From NCBI GenBank assembly GCA_029392055.1, contig CP113928.1, positions 1,238,501 to 1,302,500 of the forward strand: a stretch of DNA of 64,000 bases, given 5' to 3'. Made by a program: the position numbers and the translations under genes. Shown piece after piece: positions 24,667 through 32,379 of the stretch (positions are counted from its first letter, which is position 1; every line of letters begins with the position of its first letter). The stretch comes from Leuconostocaceae bacterium ESL0723 (GTDB taxonomy: Bacteria; Bacillota; Bacilli; Lactobacillales; Lactobacillaceae). Below the pieces are notes generated by a model that was not told where the DNA came from, searched no databases, and was given only the letters and a program-made list of their open reading frames with translations.

Positions 24667-25197
24667 TTATTGTGAAACTACCCGCCAAGTGGCAGGAATT
24701 TCAACCACGTGTGACACGTGAATCGTGTTATCCTGCCCCTCTTCATGGAAGAGATCCTTGAGCAGCTGGGACTTGTAGACCCACTTGGTCGTAGTCGTCT
24801 TAACGACCGCCTGGTCACCGTTAGTCTGCTGATAATCAGAAGTCTGCTTAGTAGCGGCAACAATATCGCTGGTGTCAGGAACAAAGTGCGCCGTAGCTTT
24901 CTCATCACTAGCATGATCCTTATAAACCACTACCAGGTTATTAGGGCCAACCTTCTTAGTGGCAATCATGCCAATTGGCATGTTACTTGGTGCCATGGAG
25001 TAGACTGGCTTGGTGGTCACTGTGGTTTGCTGTTCCATGCCATAATGGTTATCCATGTTGGCCGATAAGAGACCAACCGCGGCTACGAGCGCAAGTCCAG
25101 TCAGACCACCTAGTGCTAAACGCAGCGGACGGTTACTGATTAGGAACCAGCACAGTGCCGAGATGACGGTTAAGGCGGCAATAATCCAAACTATCAT
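24667..25197 (-). CDS. DUF4811 family membrane-anchored protein
   Basis: The 176-residue protein has two N-terminal membrane helices (2-20 and 25-45) and an extracytoplasmic domain beginning with NMDNHYGMEQQT and containing SNMPIGMIATKKVGPNNLVVVYKD. DUF4811 proteins are encoded next to DHA2 efflux pumps in lactobacilli. It overlaps the pump gene by four bases (ATGA), so the two are translationally coupled and likely work together. Its biochemical role is unknown. Confidence 0.8.
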   Translation of the reverse strand: MIVWIIAALTVISALCWFLISNRPLRLALGGLTGLALVAAVGLLSANMDNHYGMEQQTTVTTKPVYSMAPSNMPIGMIATKKVGPNNLVVVYKDHASDEKATAHFVPDTSDIVAATKQTSDYQQTNGDQAVVKTTTTKWVYKSQLLKDLFHEEGQDNTIHVSHVVEIPATWRVVSQ

Positions 25198-26681
25198 TGT
25201 TCACCCTCCTTTTCATTCTTCAGGAAGAATACGAAGACCAGGCCAATGGCGGCAAAAATCAAACTAATCAAGAAGGCAACCTTGAAACCATCCATGGAGG
25301 CACTGATTGCCTGTGATGCGTATTGCAGTGAATCAGTGGCTTTCAGACTCTTGGCTGGGGTCTGATTGTTGATGATGTTTTGAACCACCGAAGTCAGCAG
25401 GGCAACGACGACCGAACTGGCAACCTGCCGCAGGGTGTTGTTAGCAGCCGTACCATCAGGTGCCTTTTCATCGGGCAGAGCAGCCATGGCAGCGGTAGTC
25501 AAAGGCATCAACACTAAGGCAATCCCGGCCATCCGCAGGGCGTACATCACCGTGATAATTACCGTAGAAGTGGTTGGGGTCAAGAAGACATAAGGGACCG
25601 TTCCCAAAGTCAGGATGGCAAAACCAACAAAGGCCAGGCGCTTAACGCCAACCTTGTTATACAGCACCCCGGCAACCGGACTCATGAAGCCCATGAAAAG
25701 AGCCCCCCACATCAGGGTCAGACCAGAATTAAAGGGTGACAGGCCGCGGACGTTTTGCAGGTAGACTGGCAGCATCATTTCCACACCGTACATGGCCATA
25801 GTTGCCAGCAGGAGGGCCACCGTGGGGATAGTAAAGTTCTTCTTAGTAAAGACCTTAACGTCCAGAAAGGGTACGGGTAGCTTAAGCTGACGCCAAACGA
25901 AGGCTAGCAGTAGGACAACCCCACCGGCAATTGGCAAGATCACCTCGCCCCAGTCGCCCCAACCCTGGGAGCTGACGTTGGTGAATCCCCAGAGGAAGAA
26001 GCCAAAACCGACCGTGGACAGCACCAATGAAGGGATATCCAACTTAATCTTACGGGTCTTAACCACGTTCTTCATAAAGAATGGGGTCAGCGCTGTGGCC
26101 ACAATGATAAAGAAGAGCGGAATCACGAAGATGGACTGCCACTGATCAGACAGGGTGAAGCCCAGAATCGTGTGGTTGTTTTGCAAAATCCAACCGGTCA
26201 GGGTCGGACCAAAGGCTGGCGCCATACCGACCACCAGACCCATTACGCCAAGGGCGGCGCCCCGCTCCTTCGGTGCATACATGTTAATGATTACGATTTG
26301 TAAGAGCGGCAGGATAATGCCGACCGCAATGGCGGCCACAATGCGACCGAGGACAAAAATCCACCAGGAACCACTATTTTCTGGGGTTAACATGCTAATG
26401 ACAATCCCGGCCAAGAGCAGGATATAGGCGGCTAAATGCAGGGTCCGCGTTGAAACCCGGTTAGCCAGGTAGGCTGACAGCGGTACCATCACCCCGTTAA
26501 AGAGTAAGAACCAGGTGGTGGCCTGCTGAGCCGTCGCGAGGTCAATGTTGAAGGCCTTCATCAGGGTTGGCAGGGCCGTTCCCAGTGAAGTCTGCATCAG
26601 CGCACCGGAAATGGCAGCGGTAATCATCACTACCATGACCAAAGTGCGGTTGTATTTTGGCTTTGAAGCTACTTCCGACAT
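25194..26681 (-). CDS. DHA2-family multidrug efflux MFS transporter (EmrB/QacA type)
   Basis: This 495-residue protein has 14 predicted helices. LGRIVAAIAVGIILPLLQ holds the motif-B arginine and GLVVGMAPAFGPTLTGWI is motif C, both marks of drug:proton antiporters. It is first in a two-gene operon and divergent from a TetR regulator, with two matching operators in the gap, the usual layout of inducible efflux. Substrates are not predictable. Confidence 0.92.
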   Translation of the reverse strand: MSEVASKPKYNRTLVMVVMITAAISGALMQTSLGTALPTLMKAFNIDLATAQQATTWFLLFNGVMVPLSAYLANRVSTRTLHLAAYILLLAGIVISMLTPENSGSWWIFVLGRIVAAIAVGIILPLLQIVIINMYAPKERGAALGVMGLVVGMAPAFGPTLTGWILQNNHTILGFTLSDQWQSIFVIPLFFIIVATALTPFFMKNVVKTRKIKLDIPSLVLSTVGFGFFLWGFTNVSSQGWGDWGEVILPIAGGVVLLLAFVWRQLKLPVPFLDVKVFTKKNFTIPTVALLLATMAMYGVEMMLPVYLQNVRGLSPFNSGLTLMWGALFMGFMSPVAGVLYNKVGVKRLAFVGFAILTLGTVPYVFLTPTTSTVIITVMYALRMAGIALVLMPLTTAAMAALPDEKAPDGTAANNTLRQVASSVVVALLTSVVQNIINNQTPAKSLKATDSLQYASQAISASMDGFKVAFLISLIFAAIGLVFVFFLKNEKEGEQ

Positions 26682-26698
26682 AATACTTTTCCTTTCAA

Positions 26699-26715
26699 TG
26701 ATACATTTTGTATCA
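26699..26715. promoter_or_regulatory. TetR-type operator 1
   Basis: TGATACATTTTGTATCA is a perfect 7-3-7 dyad located 18 bp upstream of the efflux start codon. Confidence 0.7.
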
Positions 26716-26752
26716 CTTAATTACTGCAGTAATAATAGCAGGTTCATTTAAG

Positions 26753-26769
26753 TGAGTCAATATGTATCA
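26753..26769. promoter_or_regulatory. TetR-type operator 2
   Basis: TGAGTCAATATGTATCA has the same 7-3-7 layout as operator 1, with two changed bases in the left half, 57 bp before the regulator start. The centres are 54 bp apart. Confidence 0.6.
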
Positions 26770-26825
26770 TTAAAATTATTTTGGCGGTATAATCTTCCTA
26801 GAATAATGCTAGGAGCCATAGCACG

Positions 26826-27374
26826 ATGAAACACAGTCAAAAAGAAAATGCCCGGGTCAAGGACCAGATTGTGGCCGGCCTCTTCAGTGAGCTGACCGAG
26901 CGCCCCTTCTCAGAAATCACCGTTTCCCAGCTGATTAAGGCCGCCGGGGTAGCCCGGGCCAGCTACTACCGTAACTTCGAAAGTAAGGAAGAAATCCTAG
27001 ATTACTACTTAGGTCAGTTGGTTGAGCAGCATCGACAAGACACCGAAGCTACTGGTACACCGGTCGGCTGGACATCGGACACGGTTCGTTTCCATATCAC
27101 CCAGTCCTTTGCCCTTTTTAAACGCGAAAAAGACCGTTTTACTCTTTTACTAGATAACGGCCTGTCGAGTTACATTCTCGACTTTCTCAAAAACATGGCC
27201 CAAGACCCGCAGCGGCAGCAACGCATGGCTCTGCGCAACCACTATGAACAGTCCTTCTTTATGGGGGCGACCTTTAACGTTTTGATGGACTGGCTCCAAA
27301 ACGGCGCCGTCGAAAGTCCCGAGGAGATGACCGACATTATTTTACGGTATACGCCCGCTGATCTCTTCCGATAA
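26826..27374 (+). CDS. TetR/AcrR family regulator
   Basis: The 182-residue protein has an N-terminal TetR helix-turn-helix: FSEITVSQLIKAAGVARASYYRNFESKEEIL at residues 29-59. A C-terminal ligand/dimer domain of the type often found beside lactobacillal efflux genes completes it. AGGAG lies ten bases before the ATG. It should repress the divergent efflux operon and probably itself through the two dyads in the intergenic region. Confidence 0.9.
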   Translation: MKHSQKENARVKDQIVAGLFSELTERPFSEITVSQLIKAAGVARASYYRNFESKEEILDYYLGQLVEQHRQDTEATGTPVGWTSDTVRFHITQSFALFKREKDRFTLLLDNGLSSYILDFLKNMAQDPQRQQRMALRNHYEQSFFMGATFNVLMDWLQNGAVESPEEMTDIILRYTPADLFR

Positions 27375-27435
27375 AATCTCTGGAGCCGCCAAACTGTGCT
27401 ATCCTACTGTTAACAACGGTTTAGGGAGCATGTAC

Positions 27436-28164
27436 ATGTTTAAAAAGTTAAAGAACCAGGGGCTGGATGCACCTTGGACACCAATTTATCTGATAATCGT
27501 TGGCATTTTACTGGCGATTTTAAACGGAATAAGCCTAAAAAGTTTTTGGAACTGGCTGGGCCTGATTGTTGGCCTGCTGATGATTGTAAGCGGAGTAATT
27601 TTTATCCACACTTCAATCTGGGGTAAGCGGACTATTTGGCAAAACATTGTTGATGATCTGAGCATCCCCAGTGATAGTCAGGTGCTGGACCTGGGAACTG
27701 GTCACGGCCTGGTCCTGATGGACTTTGCTCGGCAATTAAAGGCACCCGGTCAAGCCACTGGGATTGATCTTTGGCGCAACCGGGACCAGTCAGCTAACAG
27801 TCAAGCCACCACTGAAAACCTCATTAAAGAGGCTGGTTTACAGGACGTGGCGCACGTGACAACTGGTGATATGCGTGACCTCCCCTTTGATGATGGCCAG
27901 TTCGACTTTGTGACCGCTAGCCTATCGATTCACAACGTCAAGCCGGCTGCTGACCGGGAGAAATGTTTGCAAGAAGCTGTTCGGGTCTTAAAGCCCGGTG
28001 GCCGACTGATTATTGCGGATTTAATTTTCGTGCCAACCGAATACGTTAAGGCTCTAAAAGATTTGAACGTCACCCTGAGCCCAGTTAAAAACACCGGCTT
28101 TAACGGTTGGTGGGGCGGTCCCTGGATGTCGACCTTCGAATTAACCGCAACGAAGGACAAATAA
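27436..28164 (+). CDS. Membrane-anchored class I SAM-dependent methyltransferase
   Basis: The 242-residue protein begins with two hydrophobic segments (17-31 and 41-59), followed by a class I methyltransferase domain with the SAM motif VLDLGTGHG (83-91) and the post-motif segments MRDLPFDDGQFDFVTASLSIHN and AVRVLKPGGRLIIADL. The ATG at 27436 is seven bases after GGGAG; an ATG two codons earlier is too close. The fused membrane anchor suggests a lipid or membrane substrate. It is a single-gene unit. Confidence 0.85.
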   Translation: MFKKLKNQGLDAPWTPIYLIIVGILLAILNGISLKSFWNWLGLIVGLLMIVSGVIFIHTSIWGKRTIWQNIVDDLSIPSDSQVLDLGTGHGLVLMDFARQLKAPGQATGIDLWRNRDQSANSQATTENLIKEAGLQDVAHVTTGDMRDLPFDDGQFDFVTASLSIHNVKPAADREKCLQEAVRVLKPGGRLIIADLIFVPTEYVKALKDLNVTLSPVKNTGFNGWWGGPWMSTFELTATKDK

Positions 28165-28165
28165 A

Positions 28166-28196
28166 AAAAGCAGCTACCTCAGTAGCTGCTTTTTCT
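28166..28196. terminator. Bidirectional terminator after the methyltransferase
   Basis: AAAAAGCAGCTAC pairs with GTAGCTGCTTTTT around CTCA. Confidence 0.9.
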
Positions 28197-28336
28197 TATT
28201 TAAATAGCTGAAATAATCCGGCTACCACCAGCACCACCGCAATGGCTGAAAGGATTTGAATCCGCTCATCCAAGGTGGTCCGACGTAGCACAATTTTTAC
28301 ATTTACGCCCTTTTTAGTCGTGAACTTCTTTTCCAT
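28196..28336 (-). CDS. 46-residue single-pass membrane protein
   Basis: The frame encodes MEKKFTTKKGVNVKIVLRRT, then a polar linker and one hydrophobic helix (28-45) ending LFQLFK. AGGGAGAA precedes the ATG at 28336. It overlaps the end of the preceding gene by 23 bases, so it is probably the last gene of a three-gene unit. Function unknown. Confidence 0.6.
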   Translation of the reverse strand: MEKKFTTKKGVNVKIVLRRTTLDERIQILSAIAVVLVVAGLFQLFK

Positions 28337-28679
28337 GCTGCTTCTCCCTTTGGTCGATCACCCGGTTATTATGCCAATAAAACAAGACCATGTAAAGACC
28401 CATTAATAGAGCAACAACTAAGGCCCAGACCCAGCTGCGGGTTCCAAAGCCGGTTATGGCTGTGAAAAACGCGACCAAGATGGCCATGAAGATAGCGGTC
28501 CCACGGCCGACTTTCTTGGCCCCTTTCTGGTAAGGGTTAATGTAGGCTGTGATGACAGCTGCCAGCGCCAGCACGCCGGTTCCCACGATTTGACTCCAGG
28601 ACTTATTTGCCACTAGAAGGACAAAGGCCACAATGATTAGGGCTGTGTTAGCTAGGGCCCAGCGACGTGGATTTTTCAT
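28314..28679 (-). CDS. 121-residue membrane protein
   Basis: Four hydrophobic segments (about 9-25, 31-47, 62-80 and 84-101) are followed by a polar tail NNRVIDQREKQHGKEVHD. Its start overlaps the stop of the upstream gene by four bases, which indicates coupled translation. No family recognised. Confidence 0.7.
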   Translation of the reverse strand: MKNPRRWALANTALIIVAFVLLVANKSWSQIVGTGVLALAAVITAYINPYQKGAKKVGRGTAIFMAILVAFFTAITGFGTRSWVWALVVALLMGLYMVLFYWHNNRVIDQREKQHGKEVHD

Positions 28680-29020
28680 GACTCTTGGTCCTTCTCGTCT
28701 TGCTCGGCCTGGCCAACCAGGCTATCACCCTCATCGTGTTTAGCGTCGATTTCTTCATCAGGGCCAGCCGATGACCGGAACTTTTTATTCAGGTCATTAG
28801 GCTTAAAGAAGAAGCTGATGGCACCTAGACTGGCAATGAAAACACCAGGATAAGGGCTTGGGAAGCACAGGGTTACAAAGAGGCCGACGAAAATCGCCAG
28901 CATCCCCAGATTCAACCGGTTGGGACGGCTAATCGTGACCCGGTAAAAGGTCACCACGGCCCCGCTAATGGACAGGATACCGATGGCTGTCCTAAAAATA
29001 TCATCAAAAATCTCTTGCAA
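28676..29020 (-). CDS. 114-residue membrane protein
   Basis: From a TTG seven bases after GGGAGG the product begins (M)QEIFDDIFRT and has about three hydrophobic segments up to residue 76. A long acidic tail rich in Asp, Glu and Gln follows (GPDEEIDAKHDEGDS and onward). The frame could extend to 29065 but without a ribosome site and into the ppx terminator. It heads the small membrane-protein unit. Function unknown. Confidence 0.65.
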   Translation of the reverse strand: MQEIFDDIFRTAIGILSISGAVVTFYRVTISRPNRLNLGMLAIFVGLFVTLCFPSPYPGVFIASLGAISFFFKPNDLNKKFRSSAGPDEEIDAKHDEGDSLVGQAEQDEKDQES

Positions 29021-29053
29021 AACAGTACCTCCCGTATCATTCCCATTATAAAC

Positions 29054-29095
29054 AAAAAAGCGCACCTATCCAAAAAATCGGTGTGCTTTTCGTAT
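29054..29095 (-). terminator. Terminator of ppk-ppx
   Basis: AAAAGCACACC and GGTGCGCTTTTTT (minus strand) pair around a 13-base loop with one mismatch, ending in a T-run. Confidence 0.65.
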
Positions 29096-29133
29096 TATCC
29101 AGTACCGGCACTTAAAACCGGCCTCGGAATGGC

Positions 29134-30072
29134 TTAGTTTTGGGCATTGCGGAGCTGCTCAATCCGCTCGTGCAGGATACCGTAACGGACACCCCGCTTA
29201 GAGAAAATCATCCGGTCGGAGTTCAGGCGCCGCAACAGGGTCATGGCTGGCGAAAGGCCACCAACGATGATATCGACCCGTTCCTTAGAAAGACCAGGAA
29301 TGTTACCCCGCTCTTCCAGGTCCGAGTCCAGAATTTTCACAAAAATGCGTTTCACTTCTTCGGTCGACATGTGAAAACCGTGAATGTCCTCCCAATTCAT
29401 CCGGTCTGGGTCGGTCCGCCGCTTAATTTTAGCCAGGGTCCGGTTCGAACCACCCAGGGCAATGATGGGCAAGTTCATGGCCCGGTCCAACCACCAAATG
29501 TCATTATAGATGGCATTCAAGTGATCAAAGAGCTGGAAAAGCTGGCTGGCCGTTGGCTCATCCGTGTCCAAGTGGGCCTCCGACAGGGTTACGGCACCCA
29601 GGGGAATACTAATGGAATTAATTTGTTCCCGGTTCTGGACCAGGACAAGTTCCGTACTGGCCCCGCCTGTATCCATGATAATGCCATTCACAATCGGCAG
29701 GGAGTTAATCACGCCCAAGTAGTCATAATGGGCCTCTTCCTGACCGGAAAGCACCTGGATTTCAATCCCGGTTTTCTCCCGGACCTCATCCAGGAACTCG
29801 GCCTGGTTGACCGCATTCCGCGTTGCCGCAGTTGCAATCGCCCGGACTTCTAGGTTGGGCAGGTCTTGGTACTGCTCCTTAAAGGACGCCAAAGTGTCCA
29901 GGGCTCGGTTAATAGCTGGCCGTTTTAAGACATTGTCCGGACCCATGTTCTCAGATAGGCGGACGGCCTCCTTGGCTTCCAAGACCGTTTCGTAGGAAGC
30001 ATCATCATTAATCTGATCCACTTCAAGTCGGACGGAATTGGACCCAAGGTCAATAATTACAAAATTTTCCAT
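29134..30072 (-). CDS. ppx: Exopolyphosphatase, Ppx/GppA family
   Basis: The 312-residue protein has the actin-like ATPase fold signatures of the family: VIIDLGSNSVRLEV (phosphate 1, residues 5-18) and IIMDTGGASTELVLV near 130 (phosphate 2). It hydrolyses terminal phosphates from polyphosphate, or pppGpp in relatives. It matches the short, two-domain form. It starts 15 bp after ppk, so synthesis and degradation of polyphosphate are co-expressed. Confidence 0.9.
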   Translation of the reverse strand: MENFVIIDLGSNSVRLEVDQINDDASYETVLEAKEAVRLSENMGPDNVLKRPAINRALDTLASFKEQYQDLPNLEVRAIATAATRNAVNQAEFLDEVREKTGIEIQVLSGQEEAHYDYLGVINSLPIVNGIIMDTGGASTELVLVQNREQINSISIPLGAVTLSEAHLDTDEPTASQLFQLFDHLNAIYNDIWWLDRAMNLPIIALGGSNRTLAKIKRRTDPDRMNWEDIHGFHMSTEEVKRIFVKILDSDLEERGNIPGLSKERVDIIVGGLSPAMTLLRRLNSDRMIFSKRGVRYGILHERIEQLRNAQN

Positions 30073-30087
30073 GAATGGGTCCTTTCG

Positions 30088-32199
30088 TTACTGTGCTGGT
30101 TTAGACTTCTGCTTGTTCTTGGCTGGCTTCTCAAAGCCGGTTTCAATCAAGCGGGCATCCGCAATCTCCTGATTGTGGTCAATCAGATACTGCTGGGCGT
30201 TAAAGCCCTTGATGCCCCGGTGGGAAATATGATGCCACTCGTTGTTATGGTGCAGTTGCCGGGTCTTCAAATTATCACGCCATAAGTCGCCCACAATTTG
30301 ACGGACCGACCGACTCAAAACCTCATTTTCGACCGGGAAGAGCAACTCTACCCGCCGGCTAAGATTACGTTCCATCAGGTCGGCGCTAGACATATAGACC
30401 TCTGGTTGACCACCGTTTTCAAAGATATAAATCCGGCTGTGCTCTAACAGGCGGCCAACAATCGAGTGAACAGTGACGTTATCACTGACACCCTTGATGC
30501 CTACCCGCAGGTCACAAATGCCACGGACCAAGATATCGACCTTCACGCCGGCATGACTGGCGTGATAAATCTTTTTAATCATCTTCGCGTCGGAGAATGA
30601 ATTCATCTTGAGTGTGACATGGCTGGGTTTACCAGCCTTGGCGTTCTCAATTTCTTGATCGATTTTCTCAATCAGGAAATCGCGGATATGGTGGGGTGAC
30701 ATCACCAGCTTCTTTAGCTCAGGGGCATCATCGGCGCCCGATAACATGTTCAAGAACTTGGTGGCATCCTCGCCAATCACTGGGTCGGCCGTAAAGAGGC
30801 CCATGTCAGTGTAGAGGCGGGCCGTCTTATCATTGTAGTTACCGGTGCCTAGGTGGGCATAGCGCTTAATCTCTTGTCCTTCTTTGCGGACCACCATGGT
30901 CAGCTTGCAGTGGACTTTCAGCCCTTGAAGGCCGTAAACCACGTGGCAGCCCACTGATTCTAAGACATTCGTCCAGTGCAGGTTGTTGCCCTCGTCGCCA
31001 CGGGCCTTGAGCTCGACCATGACGGTCACCTCTTTGCCGTTTTCAGCGGCCTGTTTGAGGGCCTTAATCACGGGTGAGTGCTTGGAGACCCGGTAAAGGG
31101 TCATCTTCACTGATAAGACATCAGGATCAACCGCGGCCTCCTGGAGGAAACGGAGAACCGGGTTAAAGGAATCATAAGGATGGTGAACCAGGATGTCATT
31201 TTGACTAATTTTGTCAAACATTGAATCATCCCTGAGCGCCTTTGGATCATAGGGCGTAAAGGGCTTAAACAGCAGTTCCTTGTGCCCCGTCACCTGCTTA
31301 ATCAGCTGGTTAACAAAGGTCAAATCCACCGGCGCTTCCGTTAGAAAGAGTGACTCGCGGTCAACGTGGTAGTGGTCCAGAAGCCAGTCGACCATCTGCT
31401 CGTTGGCCTGGGCCGACATCTCAATGCCCATTACCGGGCCGGACTTACGCTCCTGCAGGGTTTTAACGACCTCATCTTTGAGATCACTCGTGTCATCATC
31501 GATGTCAATGTCGCGGTCACGGGCAATGCGGAAAATGGCACTGTTAACAATGTTTTCCTTAGGGAACCAGGCATTAAGTTGATGGGTCATCAGCTCATCT
31601 AGCAAAATGAATTGATTATCCGTACCGGCAATCTTAATCACCCGGGGAATAGCCGTCGGCACTGGTAGGACAGTGTAGGCCGGCTCCGGTTCCCCGACGT
31701 TCTTTTTGAGTTGCACTAGGACATTTAGCGTTCCATTGGCAACAAAGGGAAAAGGACGAGATGTATCGATGGCCAGTGGGGTTACGAGTGGAAAAATTGT
31801 TTCCTCAAAGGTCGCTTTCAGGTCTTTTTTCTGCTGGCGGTTAAGCTGGTGCCATTTCCGGAGCATAATCTGGTGGCGGTGCAGTTGCGGCATCAGACTG
31901 CGGTTAACAATCCAGTCCTGAAGGGCATAAAGCTTCTTAATCTTTTTCAAGACAGTGTGAAGCTGCTGGGCCGGCTTACGGCCAGCCAAATCGGCATGGT
32001 CTCCCTCAGCAATTTTATTATGCAAGGAAGCAATGCGAATGTTAAAGAATTCGTCCAAGTTACTCTGAGTAATCCCTACAAATCGCAGGCGTTCTAATAG
32101 CGGGTTCTTTTTATCTCGGGCCTCATCTAAAACTCGAAAATTAAAATCCACCCAACTAATTTCACGACTGTTGTAGTAATCAGGGTTATTCAACTTCAT
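30088..32199 (-). CDS. ppk: Polyphosphate kinase 1
   Basis: The 703-residue protein has the PPK1 layout: the N-terminal segment YYNSREISWVDFNFRVL, then MTLYRVSKHSPVIKALKQAAENGKEVTVMVELKARGDE, and the autophosphorylated histidine in YAHLGTGNYN near residue 440. It polymerises phosphate from ATP. The ATG at 32199 is chosen because it gives the conserved start and has GGCAGG seven bases upstream; 14 further residues upstream look unconserved. In lactic acid bacteria polyphosphate is linked to stress tolerance and Mn storage, which fits the Mn catalase in the same window only as an inference. Confidence 0.94.
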   Translation of the reverse strand: MKLNNPDYYNSREISWVDFNFRVLDEARDKKNPLLERLRFVGITQSNLDEFFNIRIASLHNKIAEGDHADLAGRKPAQQLHTVLKKIKKLYALQDWIVNRSLMPQLHRHQIMLRKWHQLNRQQKKDLKATFEETIFPLVTPLAIDTSRPFPFVANGTLNVLVQLKKNVGEPEPAYTVLPVPTAIPRVIKIAGTDNQFILLDELMTHQLNAWFPKENIVNSAIFRIARDRDIDIDDDTSDLKDEVVKTLQERKSGPVMGIEMSAQANEQMVDWLLDHYHVDRESLFLTEAPVDLTFVNQLIKQVTGHKELLFKPFTPYDPKALRDDSMFDKISQNDILVHHPYDSFNPVLRFLQEAAVDPDVLSVKMTLYRVSKHSPVIKALKQAAENGKEVTVMVELKARGDEGNNLHWTNVLESVGCHVVYGLQGLKVHCKLTMVVRKEGQEIKRYAHLGTGNYNDKTARLYTDMGLFTADPVIGEDATKFLNMLSGADDAPELKKLVMSPHHIRDFLIEKIDQEIENAKAGKPSHVTLKMNSFSDAKMIKKIYHASHAGVKVDILVRGICDLRVGIKGVSDNVTVHSIVGRLLEHSRIYIFENGGQPEVYMSSADLMERNLSRRVELLFPVENEVLSRSVRQIVGDLWRDNLKTRQLHHNNEWHHISHRGIKGFNAQQYLIDHNQEIADARLIETGFEKPAKNKQKSKPAQ

Positions 32200-32325
32200 C
32201 ACTTGGCCTGCCTTCCAGTCCGGTACTGCAGCAAAATTCACTTATAGTATAAACTGCGCGCCCTGCTAACTCAATAAATTAGGCCTAATTTACCCGATTT
32301 ACTCATCACCCTGAGTAATGAAATT

Positions 32326-32361
32326 AAAAAAGGCTCCTATCTAAGAGATAGGAACCTTTTT
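32326..32361 (-). terminator. Terminator of the 2110-residue adhesin gene
   Basis: AAAGGTTCCTATCT pairs with AGATAGGAGCCTTT (minus strand, one G-U) and is followed by a T-run. Confidence 0.85.
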
Positions 32362-32379
32362 CGTAGAATGAATTAGGTG

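Noticed and set aside
29140-29853. 237-codon plus-strand frame opposite ppx
   Set aside because: It lies entirely within a well-supported gene on the other strand and has no domain or ribosome-site support.
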